From assembly GCF_001428845.1 (NCBI RefSeq), contig NZ_LMIU01000001.1, positions 806,984-870,983 of the forward strand: a stretch of 64,000 nt of DNA, given 5' to 3'. The position numbers and the translations under genes were made by a program. Shown here in pieces: positions 25,520 to 34,984 of the stretch (position 1 is the first letter of the stretch; each line of letters begins with the position of its first letter). The stretch is from Achromobacter sp. Root83. GTDB lineage: Bacteria > Pseudomonadota > Gammaproteobacteria > Burkholderiales > Burkholderiaceae_B. Below the pieces are notes generated by a model. That model was not told where the DNA came from and ran no database searches. It saw only the letters and a list, made by a program, of their open reading frames with translations.

Positions 25520-26749
25520 ATGGACTTTCTGATCGCATCCGCGGCGCGCGCGCTGGCGGCGGGCGATCCGCTGGGCGCGCTGAACCACGTGGCGCTGCGC
25601 GGCGACGCGCCCGCGCTCGCGTTGCGCGGCATCGCCATGGCGCAGCTTGGCGACATGCTTTGCGCCAGGACGCTGCTGCGCGGCGCGGCCCGCGCCTTTG
25701 GCGCCAACGATGCCGCGGCCCGCGCGCGCTGCGTCGTCGCCGAAGCGGATATCGCGCTGGCCTCGCGCGATCTGGGCTGGCCGGAAAAGGCCTTGGACGC
25801 CGCGCGCGCCACGCTGCAGGCCCATGGCGATTTCATCAATGCGGCCCACGCCCGCCAATTGAAGGCGCGGCGTCAGCTTCTGGTCGGCCGCCTGGACGAC
25901 GCCGAGGGCACGCTGGCCGGCCTGGACCCGTCCGCTTTGCCCTGGGCGTCCCGCGCCATTCAGGAATTGATCGCCTCCGGCATCGCCATGCGCCGCCAGC
26001 GCGCGAAGGCGGCCCGGGCGGCGCTGATGCGCGCCGAGCTGGCGGCCGGACATGCCGGCATCCCCGCGCTGATGGCCGAGGTGCAAAGCGCATCGCTGGC
26101 CTTGAATACGCCGGCCGCGCGGCTTGCCGGACCCGGCGCCGGCCGGCCCCTGCTGCTCGACGAGGTCGAAACCTTGCTGGCGTCCGGAACTGTGGTCGTG
26201 GATGCCTGCCGGCACGCCGTGCGCCACGGCGAGATTTCCATCGCGCTTGCCGGGCGGCCGGTGTTGTTCGCGCTGGCGCGCGCGCTGGCGCAGGCCTGGC
26301 CCGAAGATGTGCCTCGCGAGGCGCTCATCGCACAGGCCTTTCGCACCCGCTACGCCGATGAAACGCATCGCGCGCGCCTGCGCGTCGAGATCGGACGGCT
26401 GCGCGCGGCGCTTCGCGGGCTTGCCGGCGTCAGCGCGACCACGCGCGGCTTTGTGCTGAAGCCAGACGGCGGCCGGCAGATGGCGGTGCTGGTGCCCGTT
26501 GACGGCGACATGGATCCCGATCTGGGCTCGCTGCTTGCGTTCCTGGCCGACGGCGTCGCGTGGTCCAGCTCGGCCCTGGCAATGGCGCTAGGCGCAAGCC
26601 AGCGCACGGTGCAGCGCGCGCTGGATGCGTTGGCCGACGACGGCAAGGTTCAGCCCTTCGGCCTTGGGCGCGCCCGGCGCTGGATGCTTCCGCCCGTGCC
26701 CGGTTTCACGACAAGCTTGTTACTCCCGGGCATCCTGCCCGGCAATTAG
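25520..26749 (+). CDS. Helix-turn-helix protein with repeat-like N-terminal half
   Basis: A 409-residue cytoplasmic protein. The N-terminal half is Ala-rich and helical in a TPR-like manner (ALNHVALRGDAPALALRGIA; LGWPEKALDAARATLQAHGD). Around residues 215-310 a winged-helix-like segment resembles the OmpR/SARP effector domain (RHAVRHGEISIALAGRPVLF ... RARLRVEIGRLRAALRG). A second HTH lies near the C-terminus (WSSSALAMALGASQRTVQRA). It is probably a transcription regulator. I chose ATG 25520; GTG 25499 would add seven residues. The beta-propeller gene follows by 31 bases in the same direction. Target unknown. Confidence 0.75.
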   Translation: MDFLIASAARALAAGDPLGALNHVALRGDAPALALRGIAMAQLGDMLCARTLLRGAARAFGANDAAARARCVVAEADIALASRDLGWPEKALDAARATLQAHGDFINAAHARQLKARRQLLVGRLDDAEGTLAGLDPSALPWASRAIQELIASGIAMRRQRAKAARAALMRAELAAGHAGIPALMAEVQSASLALNTPAARLAGPGAGRPLLLDEVETLLASGTVVVDACRHAVRHGEISIALAGRPVLFALARALAQAWPEDVPREALIAQAFRTRYADETHRARLRVEIGRLRAALRGLAGVSATTRGFVLKPDGGRQMAVLVPVDGDMDPDLGSLLAFLADGVAWSSSALAMALGASQRTVQRALDALADDGKVQPFGLGRARRWMLPPVPGFTTSLLLPGILPGN

Positions 26750-26780
26750 CATGGACGGACCAACTTGAAAGGAAGCCACC

Positions 26781-27425
26781 ATGAAACGAACGCAAGCCCG
26801 GATCCTCCGCGAATATGGCCCCTTCCCGGGCATTGATACCGTCCATGGGCTGACGTACGACGGCAAGCAGGTGTGGTTCGCCACCGGCGCAAGCCTCGTC
26901 GCCCTGGACCCCGACACCGGCGCCACGTCCCGCAAGCTCGACGTCGCCGCCAACGCGGGCACGGCCTTCGATGGCACGCACTTCTATCAGATCGCCAACG
27001 GCCGCATCCAGAAGGTCGATCCCGCAAGCGGAAAAGTGCTGGCGGCCATCGCCGTGCCGGGCGGGGACGATGCCTCCGGCCTGGCCTGGGCGGAAGGTAG
27101 CCTGTGGGTCGGCGAATACCGCGCGCGCAAGATCCATCAGGTCGATCCGGAAACCGGGCGCGTGCTGCGCACCATCGCGTCCAACCGCTTTGTCACCGGC
27201 GTGACCTGGGTCGAGGGGCAGCTCTGGCACGGCACCTGGGAAGAGGGCCAAAGCGACATCAGGCGCCTGGAGCCGCAAACCGGCGAGGTGCTGGAGGCCG
27301 TTGACATGCCCGCGGGCGCCGGCGTGTCGGGCCTGGAGTCCGACGGCGGCGAGCGGTTCTTCTGCGGCGGCGGCGAAAGCGGCAAGGTGAGGGCGGTCCA
27401 GCGCCCCGCAAAGATCGCCGGATAA
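26781..27425 (+). CDS. Beta-propeller protein (Vgb/glutaminyl-cyclotransferase-like)
   Basis: A 214-residue protein made of repeated propeller blades: WFATGASLVALDPDTGATS, YQIANGRIQKVDPASGKVL, WVGEYRARKIHQVDPETGRV and IRRLEPQTGEVLEAVD each end with the D-P-x-(T/S)-G turn. There is no signal peptide, so it appears cytoplasmic. An AAAGGAAG ribosome-binding site precedes the ATG. It may be an enzyme or ligand sensor working with the preceding HTH protein, since the two lie 31 bases apart. Specific activity cannot be assigned. Confidence 0.75.
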   Translation: MKRTQARILREYGPFPGIDTVHGLTYDGKQVWFATGASLVALDPDTGATSRKLDVAANAGTAFDGTHFYQIANGRIQKVDPASGKVLAAIAVPGGDDASGLAWAEGSLWVGEYRARKIHQVDPETGRVLRTIASNRFVTGVTWVEGQLWHGTWEEGQSDIRRLEPQTGEVLEAVDMPAGAGVSGLESDGGERFFCGGGESGKVRAVQRPAKIAG

Positions 27426-27552
27426 ACGGCGGACGGCCGGCGCGCGCCGGTGTGGATAGGGGGAAAATACAACACTACATAGATATGAGAAGTATTTGCA
27501 TTTAAACTTCGTGCCGATTTGTCGTCGCAGTTCAACTCGGTAGGAAGCCAAC
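27426..27552 (+). promoter_or_regulatory. AT-rich upstream region of the siderophore receptor gene
   Basis: The 127-base spacer has an AT-rich core (27465-27506) with GATATGAGAAGTATTTGCAT at 27482-27501. A Fur box would be expected here for a siderophore receptor; this segment matches the GATAAT-type consensus only partly, so the site is a guess. Confidence 0.25.
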
Positions 27553-29745
27553 ATGCATCATCAGAGACCACCCGGCCGCAGCGCCATTGTTCAACCTCGT
27601 TTTGCGCTGCGCCGCACATCCGCTCTGGTGTTTCTGGCTTTGGCGGCGGGCGCCGCGACGGCGCAGGACGGCGGCGTCGCCACGCTGCCGTCCGTGCAGG
27701 TGGTGGGCGACACCGCCGGCACCACCACCGAAGGGACGGGTTCCTATACGCCGCGCGCCACGGCCGCCAGCACCGGCCTGTCGCTGTCGCTGCGCGAGAC
27801 GCCGCAGTCGGTCACCGTCATGACCCGCCAGCGGATGGACGACGAGGACATGCGTTCGCTGGCCGACGTCATGGCCAGCACGCCGGGCATCTCGGTGCAG
27901 AACTTCGACAGCGAGCGGTATACCTTCAACTCGCGCGGTTTCAGCATCTCGAATTACATGTACGACGGGGTGCCCACGGCGTTCGACGTGGGCTACGCGG
28001 CGGGCGAGTCGTCCGTCGATCCGATCATCTATGACCGCGTGGAAATCGTGCGCGGCGCCACGGGCCTGATGACCGGCGCCGGCAACCCGTCGGCGTCCAT
28101 CAATCTGGTGCGCAAGCACGCCGACAGCCGCGAGTTCAAGGCCGACCTGAGCGCGGGCGTGGGCAACTGGGACACCTATCGCGCCACCGCCGACCTGTCC
28201 ACGCCGCTCAATGCCGACGGCAGCGTGCGCGGGCGCATCGTTACCGCCTACCAGGACAACCATTCCTTCCTGGACGATTACCAGAACCGCAAGACCGTGT
28301 TCTACGGCGTGGTCGACGCCGACCTGACCGCGAACACCACGCTGAGCGCCGGGTACAACTATCAGAACAACGATCCGCAAGGCAGTAGCTGGGGCGGCTT
28401 TCCACTCTGGTATGCCGACGGCGGCCGCACGGACTGGCGCCGTTCGTTGAACACGGGCGCGCACTGGACGTCATGGGGCAGCACCACGCAGGGGGCCTTC
28501 GCGAGCCTGGAGCACCGCTTCGACAATGACTGGCGCGTCCAGGCCGTGGCGTCCCATTCCAGGAACGAGATGGACGGCAAGCTGCTGTACCTGTACGGCT
28601 GGCCCGACCGCGAGACCGGCGAGGGCATGGGCGCGTCGCCGGCGTGGTATCTGGGCGATCGCAAGCAGAACGCGCTGGACCTGAAGGCTTCCGGACCGTT
28701 CACGATGTTCGGGCGCCGCCATGAGGCCGTCGTGGGCGCAAGCTTCAACCGCCAGAAGGGCGACTTCGACTACCGGTCGCCGTCGGACCCGGCCGCCGTC
28801 GGCAACTTCCTGAACTGGAACGGCTCGTATCCCGAGCCCGACTGGAACGACTCGGTCACCGCCAGCCGCTACACCACCACGCAAACCGGCTGGTACGGGG
28901 CCCTGCGCCTGAACCTGGCGGATCCGCTCAAGCTCATCGTGGGCGGGCGGTACAGCACCTGGAAGACCGACTCGGTGGGATTCGGCGGCGAAGGCCACAC
29001 GGCATTCGACAAGAATTCGTTCACGCCTTACGCCGGCCTGCTGTACGACATCAACGACACGTACACGGCCTACGTCAGCTACACCGGCATCTTCAATCCG
29101 CAAAGCTATCAGGACCGCGACGCCAACTGGCTCGATCCGCTGGAAGGCAAGTCATACGAGGCGGGCGTCAAGGGCGAGTTCCTGGAAGGGCGCCTGAACG
29201 CAAGCGCCGCCGTATTCCAGATCGATCAGGACAATGTGGCGCAGGCAGATCCGGGCCAGATGGTGCCGGGCACGACCAACCAGGCGTACACCGCGGCCAA
29301 GGGCACGCGCAGCCGCGGCTTCGACCTGGAGGTCTCGGGCGAGGTCACGCCGGGCTGGAACCTGGCGGCGGGCTGGTCGCATTGGACCGCGCGCGACGGC
29401 GACGGCAACGCCATCCAGACCGACCAGCCGCGCAGCCTGGTCCGCGTGTTCACGACCTACCAGCTTCCCGGGGACTGGAACCGCCTGACAGTGGGCGGCG
29501 GCGTCAACTGGCAAAGCCATGTCTACACCATCGCCAGCGGACCGAATGGCGATGAGCGGGTGGGACAGGGCAGCTATGCCATCACCAACCTGATGGCCCG
29601 CTACCGCTTCAACCGCAGCCTGTCGGCCCAACTGAACGTGAACAACCTGTTCGACCGCAAGTATTACAGCCAGATCGGCTTCTACAGCCAAGGGGCGTGG
29701 GCGGCCGGCAGAAGCGCGATGCTGACGATGCGGTATCAGTACTGA
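27553..29745 (+). CDS. TonB-dependent siderophore receptor
   Basis: A 730-residue outer-membrane receptor that takes up a ferric siderophore using TonB energy. A signal peptide ends at about GAATAQDGG. A plug domain (about 60-200) contains SLRETPQSVTVMTRQRMDDE and YDRVEIVRGATGLMTGAGNP, typical of FpvA/FhuE-type hydroxamate or mixed siderophore receptors. The 22-strand barrel ends with NVNNLFDRKYYSQ and the terminal aromatic SAMLTMRYQY. No biosynthesis genes are nearby, so it likely imports a foreign siderophore. No N-terminal signalling extension is present, so it does not look like a sigma/anti-sigma-coupled receptor. Confidence 0.95.
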   Translation: MHHQRPPGRSAIVQPRFALRRTSALVFLALAAGAATAQDGGVATLPSVQVVGDTAGTTTEGTGSYTPRATAASTGLSLSLRETPQSVTVMTRQRMDDEDMRSLADVMASTPGISVQNFDSERYTFNSRGFSISNYMYDGVPTAFDVGYAAGESSVDPIIYDRVEIVRGATGLMTGAGNPSASINLVRKHADSREFKADLSAGVGNWDTYRATADLSTPLNADGSVRGRIVTAYQDNHSFLDDYQNRKTVFYGVVDADLTANTTLSAGYNYQNNDPQGSSWGGFPLWYADGGRTDWRRSLNTGAHWTSWGSTTQGAFASLEHRFDNDWRVQAVASHSRNEMDGKLLYLYGWPDRETGEGMGASPAWYLGDRKQNALDLKASGPFTMFGRRHEAVVGASFNRQKGDFDYRSPSDPAAVGNFLNWNGSYPEPDWNDSVTASRYTTTQTGWYGALRLNLADPLKLIVGGRYSTWKTDSVGFGGEGHTAFDKNSFTPYAGLLYDINDTYTAYVSYTGIFNPQSYQDRDANWLDPLEGKSYEAGVKGEFLEGRLNASAAVFQIDQDNVAQADPGQMVPGTTNQAYTAAKGTRSRGFDLEVSGEVTPGWNLAAGWSHWTARDGDGNAIQTDQPRSLVRVFTTYQLPGDWNRLTVGGGVNWQSHVYTIASGPNGDERVGQGSYAITNLMARYRFNRSLSAQLNVNNLFDRKYYSQIGFYSQGAWAAGRSAMLTMRYQY

Positions 29746-30704
29746 GGCTCGGGCCGGCCCGGCGCGGCCAGCGGCTCCAGCGCTTCCCCGACGCTGGCGA
29801 TGAACGCCTTCGCCGCCTCCGGCAGCAGGCGTCCCGCCAGGGTCTGGACCTCGAAGTGGCGTTCGTTCATTTCGCGGTCGCGCAAGGGCACGGCGACGAT
29901 ATTGCCCCATCGCAGCCGGTTGCGGATCGCCAGTTCGCCGCAAAAGGCGACGCCGCCGCCCGCGCTGGCGAAGCCCACCAGGGCGTCGATGCTGCGGCTG
30001 GTGAAGACCGGTTCGCAAGGCAGTTGCTGGCGGCTGCAACTGATGTCGATCAACTGCCGCAGGGTGGAGTCGGCACTGGGCAGGGCAAGCGGATAGGCCG
30101 TCAGTTGCGCCAGCGACAGATCGCGCCGCCCGGCCAGCGGATGGTCGGCCGCCAGTATCGCCCTGACCGGCGCGGGCACGCGCATTTCCACCCGGATGTC
30201 CCGCTGCGAGGTCAGGCTGAGCGTGACGCCGATGTCCGCCACGCCGTCGCGGATGCGTTGGGGAATCTCTTGCTGCGAGCACACGTCCAGCGAAAAGCGG
30301 ATGCCGGCATAGTGATGGCGGAAGGCGGCGATGGCGGCCGGCACGAACTCCGACGCGTAACCCTCGGTGCTGACGATGCGCACATGGCCCTGGCGCAGGC
30401 CGCGCAGCGCCAGGATTTCCCCCGAGACCCGCTCCACATCCTGCTGCATGCGCTTGGCATGCGCGGCCAGCAGCTCGCCGGCCGCGTTCGGCATCATGCC
30501 GCGGGCGCGCCGTTCGAACAGCAATGTGCCCAGCTCCCGCTCCATGCGGGCGATCTGGCGGCTTACCGCCGACGGGGCCACGTCCAGCCGGGCCGCGGCC
30601 TCGCTGACCGAGCCGGTGCGCACCACTTCCACAAAATACCGAAGCGAAATCTCCTGCAGGACACGTGGGTTCACGGCCGTCTCCAAGGTTTGCGGAAAGC
30701 GCAA
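29736..30704 (-). CDS. LysR-family regulator divergent from dsdA
   Basis: A 322-residue LysR regulator. The HTH lies about residues 17-75 (LRYFVEVVRTGSVSEAAARL, DVAPSAVSRQIARMERELG), followed by an effector domain beginning RGMMPNAAGELLAAHAKRM. The gene ends 10 bases inside the convergent receptor gene. The 90-base spacer to dsdA is shared, so it is the likely regulator of dsdA, as DsdC is in enterobacteria, although I cannot show orthology. The first 10 residues may be overcalled; a GTG start at VNPRVLQEIS is possible. Confidence 0.9.
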   Translation of the reverse strand: MRFPQTLETAVNPRVLQEISLRYFVEVVRTGSVSEAAARLDVAPSAVSRQIARMERELGTLLFERRARGMMPNAAGELLAAHAKRMQQDVERVSGEILALRGLRQGHVRIVSTEGYASEFVPAAIAAFRHHYAGIRFSLDVCSQQEIPQRIRDGVADIGVTLSLTSQRDIRVEMRVPAPVRAILAADHPLAGRRDLSLAQLTAYPLALPSADSTLRQLIDISCSRQQLPCEPVFTSRSIDALVGFASAGGGVAFCGELAIRNRLRWGNIVAVPLRDREMNERHFEVQTLAGRLLPEAAKAFIASVGEALEPLAAPGRPEPQY

Positions 30705-30794
30705 AGAATAATTCTAACCATTGATATTGCTGCAAAGGGATGACGGACTCTAGGATGTGGGCATTCTTTGCGCTCACCCCCGGCTACCACACTG

Positions 30795-32144
30795 ATGTTT
30801 CATCCCGACGATTCTGCCCTGACCCCGATTGTGGATGCGCTGCGGCTCGCCCGGCCGGTGCTGTGGACGCGGCCCGACGGCGACGCGGCCACCGCCGCGC
30901 CCGGCGCCCATTTCCTGATGGATCAGGTGCTGTCCGCACAGGAGCGGCTGGCGCGGTTCGCGCCCTTGCTGGGGGACCTGTTTCCCGAACTGGCCGAGTC
31001 GGGCGGGGTGATCGAATCGCCGCTGCTCGCGGCCGACGCCATGCAGGCGGCGCTGGGGTTGCCGCCAGAGGCCGGGCGCTTGTGGATCAAGGCCGACCAC
31101 GCGCTGCCGGTGGCGGGCTCGATCAAGGCCCGCGGCGGCATCCACGAAGTGCTGGAGTTCGCCGAATCGCTGGCGCTGGGCGCCGGCCTGCTGCAAGCCG
31201 GCGACGACTACCGGAAACTGGCCGAACCCAAGGCCCGGGCGTACTTTGGCCGCTATCAGGTGGCGGTGGGTTCCACCGGCAATCTGGGCCTGTCCATCGG
31301 GGTGATCGCGTCGGCGCTGGGATTCCGCGCGGCGGTGCATATGTCCGCCGACGCCAAGGCCTGGAAGAAGGCGCGTCTGCGCGCGCGCGGCGTCGAGGTC
31401 GTGGAACACGCGGGCGATTATGAAAAGGCCGTGGCGGCCGGCCGCGCCCAGGTCGAGGCGGATCCTTGCGGCTACTTCGTCGACGACGAGCGCTCGGCCT
31501 CGCTGTTCCTGGGTTACGCGGCGGCGGCGCTGCATCTGCGCGGCCAGCTGGGCCGGGCGGACATCCGGGTCGACGCCGAGCATCCGCTGTTCGTGTACCT
31601 GCCTTGCGGCGTGGGCGGCGCGCCCGGCGGCATCGCGTTCGGCCTGACGCAGCTTTACGGCCCGCATGTCCATTGCTTCTTCGCCGAACCCGTGCAATCG
31701 CCATGCTTCATGCTGCGCATGATGGCCGGCTGCGGCCAACTGCCCGGCGTGCCCATGCCGCCTTCGGTCTACGACCTGGGGCTGACCAACCTGACCGACG
31801 CCGACGGGCTGGCGGTGCCGCGCGCGTCCGAATTGGCCTATGCGGCGGTGGGCGCCCATCTGCGCGGGGTCTATACCGTGGCGGACGATACGCTGTACGC
31901 GGACCTGGCCCGCCTGCATGCCAGCGAGGGCCTGCGCATCGAACCGTCGGCCGCGGCCGGTTTCAGCGGGCCGGGCCAGCTCTGCGGCACCGATGCCGGC
32001 CAGGCCTGGCTGCGGGCCCGCGGCCTGCGGGCGCATCTGCCCCGCGCCACCCACCTGGCCTGGACCACGGGCGGGCTGTTCGTGCCCGACGAAGAATATG
32101 ACCGATTCCTGAGCCGCGGGCGATCGCTTGCGGCGGGTTCCTAG
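30795..32144 (+). CDS. dsdA: D-serine dehydratase
   Basis: A 449-residue PLP enzyme deaminating D-serine to pyruvate and ammonia. The PLP lysine is in [17 protein letters not shown], the phosphate-binding glycine loop is around [15 protein letters not shown], and [19 protein letters not shown] is the conserved substrate-side segment. Length matches E. coli DsdA (442). I chose ATG 30795 (MFHPDD); TTG 30768 is less likely. Preceded divergently by LysR and followed by a Bug receptor and an amidase in the same direction, suggesting a unit that scavenges amino-acid amides or D-amino acids (inference). Confidence 0.95.
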   Translation: MFHPDDSALTPIVDALRLARPVLWTRPDGDAATAAPGAHFLMDQVLSAQERLARFAPLLGDLFPELAESGGVIESPLLAADAMQAALGLPPEAGRLWIKADHALPVAGSIKARGGIHEVLEFAESLALGAGLLQAGDDYRKLAEPKARAYFGRYQVAVGSTGNLGLSIGVIASALGFRAAVHMSADAKAWKKARLRARGVEVVEHAGDYEKAVAAGRAQVEADPCGYFVDDERSASLFLGYAAAALHLRGQLGRADIRVDAEHPLFVYLPCGVGGAPGGIAFGLTQLYGPHVHCFFAEPVQSPCFMLRMMAGCGQLPGVPMPPSVYDLGLTNLTDADGLAVPRASELAYAAVGAHLRGVYTVADDTLYADLARLHASEGLRIEPSAAAGFSGPGQLCGTDAGQAWLRARGLRAHLPRATHLAWTTGGLFVPDEEYDRFLSRGRSLAAGS

Positions 32145-32192
32145 GCGCCGCCAGACGCGCCCGTTTTCCACCATCTCTCATCGAGCACCGCT

Positions 32193-33173
32193 ATGAAAAC
32201 CTCGTTTCTTGCAGTCAGTCTCGCCGTTGCCAGCGCCTGGGGCGCCGTTGCGCCCGCCGTGGCGCAGGATGCCTACCCCAGCCGTCCGCTGACGCTGGTC
32301 GTGCCGTTCCCGCCCGGAGGCGCGACGGATGTGCTGGGCCGCGTGGTGGCGCAGAAGCTGGGCCAGGAACTGGGCCAGACCGTCGTGGTGGAAAACCGCG
32401 CGGGCGCGGGCACCGTGATCGGCGCGAGCTTTGTCGCCAAGGCCGCGCCCGATGGCTACACGCTGCTGGTGAGTTCGGGCACCACCTTCACCGTCAACCC
32501 GGCCATTCAGAAAAATCTGCCCTACGACCCGGCCAAGAGCTTCGAGCCGATCGGCATCGTCGGCCGCACCGGCCTGGCGCTGCTGGCCAATCCCAAGGTG
32601 CCGGTCAAGGACCTGAAGGAGTTCGTGGCGTACGCGAAGGATCCCGCCAACAACCAGCCGCCCTATGGTTCCTTCGGCACCGGCACTACGGCGCACTTCG
32701 TGGGTGAAGCCTTCATGGCGGCCGCGAACCTGAAGATGACGCACGTGCCCTACAAGGGCAGCTCGCCCGCGATGACGGACCTGATCGGCGGCCAGATTCC
32801 GTTCTCGGTGGATACGGTGGCGGCCGCACTGCCGCAAAGCAAGCAGGGCAAAGTGCGCGTGCTGGCCGTGTCCAGCCCCAAGCGCTCGGCCTTCCTCCCG
32901 GATGTGCCCACGTTCGCGGAACAGGGCTATCCGGCGGTGGCCATGGACACCTGGCTGATGGTGGCCGCGCCGCGCGGCCTGCCGGCGAATGTGAAGAGCC
33001 GGTTGGAACAGGCGCTGCGCGCCACCGTGGATGCGCCCGAGGTGAAAAAGAGCCTGGAGGCCCAGGGCTTCGAAGCCGCTTTCGCCAGCGCCGCCGAGGG
33101 CGAGGCCCTGATCCAGCAGGAACTTCCCGTGATGCGCGAGGTTGCGCAGCGCGCCAACATCAAGATCGACTGA
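32193..33173 (+). CDS. Bug/TctC-family periplasmic binding protein
   Basis: A 326-residue tripartite-tricarboxylate receptor (Bug). A signal peptide ends at VAPAVAQDAYPSRPL; the family signature follows: VPFPPGGATDVLGRVVAQKL and VVVENRAGAGTVIGASFVAK. These proteins bind small carboxylates or amides in the periplasm and are far more numerous than TctAB membrane partners in Bordetella-type genomes. It sits 48 bases after dsdA and 12 bases before the amidase, so its ligand may be the amidase substrate (inference). No TctA or TctB is nearby. Confidence 0.93.
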   Translation: MKTSFLAVSLAVASAWGAVAPAVAQDAYPSRPLTLVVPFPPGGATDVLGRVVAQKLGQELGQTVVVENRAGAGTVIGASFVAKAAPDGYTLLVSSGTTFTVNPAIQKNLPYDPAKSFEPIGIVGRTGLALLANPKVPVKDLKEFVAYAKDPANNQPPYGSFGTGTTAHFVGEAFMAAANLKMTHVPYKGSSPAMTDLIGGQIPFSVDTVAAALPQSKQGKVRVLAVSSPKRSAFLPDVPTFAEQGYPAVAMDTWLMVAAPRGLPANVKSRLEQALRATVDAPEVKKSLEAQGFEAAFASAAEGEALIQQELPVMREVAQRANIKID

Positions 33174-33185
33174 AGGAAAACGACG

Positions 33186-34709
33186 ATGGCATTGGACGAC
33201 TCCCTGGTATCCCTGACGGCCGTGGAACTGCGGCGCATGATCGGCGCGCGCCAGCTTTCCCCGGTGGAGCTGCTGGAGGCCTGCATTGCGCGGATCGCGG
33301 CGGTCAACCCCTACGTCAATGCCGTCACCGCCACGGCTTACGAGCGGGCGCGCGCGGAGGCGCGCGCCGCCGAGCGCGCCGTAATGGCGGGCGAGCCGCT
33401 GGGCCTGCTGCACGGCTTGCCGATGGGCGTGAAGGATCTGGAGCCGACGGCCGGCGTGCTGACCACCTATGGCTCGGCGCTGTACCGCGGCCATGTGCCC
33501 CAAGAGGACGTCGAACTGGTGGCCCGCCTGCGCCGCGCCGGCGCCATCGTCGCCGCCAAGACCAACGTGCCCGAGATGGGCGCGGGCGCCAACTCGCGCA
33601 ACACGGTGTGGGGCGCCACGGGCAACCCCTTCAATCCCAACCTGAACGCGGGCGGCTCGTCTGGCGGCTCCGCGGCGGCGCTGGCTTGCGACATGCTACC
33701 GGTATGCACCGGCTCGGACACGGGCGGCTCGCTGCGCATCCCGGCATCCAAGTGCGGCGTGGTGGGTTTTCGGCCGTCCCCCGGCATCGTGCCCAGCGTG
33801 CGCAAGCTGCTGGGCTGGACGCCGATTTCGGTGGTGGGTCCGATGGGGCGGACGGTGGCCGATGCCTGCCTGCAAATGGCCGCGTCGGCGGGGCCGCATG
33901 CCGGCGACCCGCTCAGCTATCCGCTGGATCCGCTGCAGTTCCTGAATCCCGGCACGGCCGACCTGGGTTCGCTGCGGGTGGCCTACACCGAAGACTTCGG
34001 CACCTGCGACGTGGACGACGGCATCCGGGCGACGTTCAGGGAAAAGATCGCGGCCATGCGGCATCTGTTCGCCGCGTGCGACCCGATCGAACTGGATCTG
34101 GGCGAGGCCCACCGCTGCTTCGATGTGCTGCGCGCGGAATCCTTCGTGGCGGGCATGCGCGACGCCTATGAGAAGGACCCCGGCAGCCTGGGCCCCAACA
34201 CCCGCGCCAACTTCGAAATGGGCGCGGCGATGAGCCTGAAGGACTGCGCCTGGGCGCAAGCCGAACAGACCAGGCTGATCAAGCGGTTCCAGCGCGCCTA
34301 TGACGACTACGACCTGATCCTGTCGCCCACCACGCCGGTCTCGCCGTTTCCGTGGACGCAGCTCTATGCCGACACCATCAACGGGGTCGCCCAGGAGAAT
34401 TACTACCGGTGGCTCGCACTGACCTATGTCGTAACCTTGACGACGCATCCGGCGTTGACGCTGCCTTGCGGGCGCGATGCCCAGGGCATGCCCTTTGGCC
34501 TGCAGATGGTGGGGCGGTTCCGGGGCGACCGGGACGTGCTGGCCGCGGCGCAGGCGATGGAGCAGGCCTTTGGCGGTATCGAGGCCCTGCGGCGGCCGCG
34601 TCCGGATCTGGCGGCGCTGCGTCCGGCCGAGCCGTCGCTGACCTCTATCGTCACCACGCCGCCGGTGCTGGATGGCGGGGAACCCACGGAGGCGGTGTCG
34701 GCGGTGTAG
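33186..34709 (+). CDS. Amidase signature family protein
   Basis: A 507-residue cytoplasmic amidase of the Ser-cisSer-Lys class, hydrolysing an amide to acid and ammonia. The catalytic Lys is in HGLPMGVKDLEP, the cis-Ser in NAGGSSGGSAAALACD, and the nucleophile in GSDTGGSLRIPASKCG. The C-terminal part (LILSPTTPVSPFPW; LTTHPALTLPCG) is typical. No signal peptide. It lies 12 bases after the Bug receptor gene, so the pair would import and hydrolyse an amide. A hairpin with a short T-run follows the stop. Confidence 0.93.
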   Translation: MALDDSLVSLTAVELRRMIGARQLSPVELLEACIARIAAVNPYVNAVTATAYERARAEARAAERAVMAGEPLGLLHGLPMGVKDLEPTAGVLTTYGSALYRGHVPQEDVELVARLRRAGAIVAAKTNVPEMGAGANSRNTVWGATGNPFNPNLNAGGSSGGSAAALACDMLPVCTGSDTGGSLRIPASKCGVVGFRPSPGIVPSVRKLLGWTPISVVGPMGRTVADACLQMAASAGPHAGDPLSYPLDPLQFLNPGTADLGSLRVAYTEDFGTCDVDDGIRATFREKIAAMRHLFAACDPIELDLGEAHRCFDVLRAESFVAGMRDAYEKDPGSLGPNTRANFEMGAAMSLKDCAWAQAEQTRLIKRFQRAYDDYDLILSPTTPVSPFPWTQLYADTINGVAQENYYRWLALTYVVTLTTHPALTLPCGRDAQGMPFGLQMVGRFRGDRDVLAAAQAMEQAFGGIEALRRPRPDLAALRPAEPSLTSIVTTPPVLDGGEPTEAVSAV

Positions 34710-34737
34710 CGCGTGCCCGCGCGGGTTTAGGGACCGG

Positions 34738-34761
34738 ACGGCCGCGCCATGCGGCCGTTTT
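34738..34761 (+). terminator. Putative intrinsic terminator after the amidase gene
   Basis: Arms ACGGCCGC (34738-34745) and GCGGCCGT (34751-34758) flank a 5-base loop and run into TTTT, 28 bases after the amidase stop. The T-run is short, but the stem is perfect, and the next gene lies more than 200 bases on. Confidence 0.55.
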
Positions 34762-34800
34762 GCCATTACGACGAAAGGATTAGTCCTCTTTCTAGGGTAA

Positions 34801-34839
34801 TTCCTGACTAAAAGCTGATTGTCAGCCGATAGTCAGGAA
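34801..34839. promoter_or_regulatory. Nested dyad upstream of the TRAP transporter
   Basis: Outer arms TTCCTGACTA (34801-34810) and TAGTCAGGAA (34830-34839) enclose inner arms GCTGA and TCAGC around TTG, separated by three unpaired bases on each side. The structure is symmetrical over 39 bases and lies about 150 bases before the binding-protein gene, in AT-richer DNA. A second TTAGTC copy is at 34780. It could be a double operator or an RNA leader structure. Confidence 0.55.
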
Positions 34840-34984
34840 GGTTTAATCAGTCCAAAGTTGCGCATCAGACGCATCAGGCGCATCGCCCCGAACGGGAGGT
34901 CCGCAGCAGGCGTTTCCATCCCGCTTCACGCAGGAGTAGTAACTACAAGCTGGTCCATGTAGTCCACCCAGGAGACAACAAGCC

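Noticed and set aside
27465..27510. A clear Fur box before the siderophore receptor gene
   Set aside because: The AT-rich segment matches a Fur consensus at only about half of its positions; kept only as a low-confidence regulatory region.
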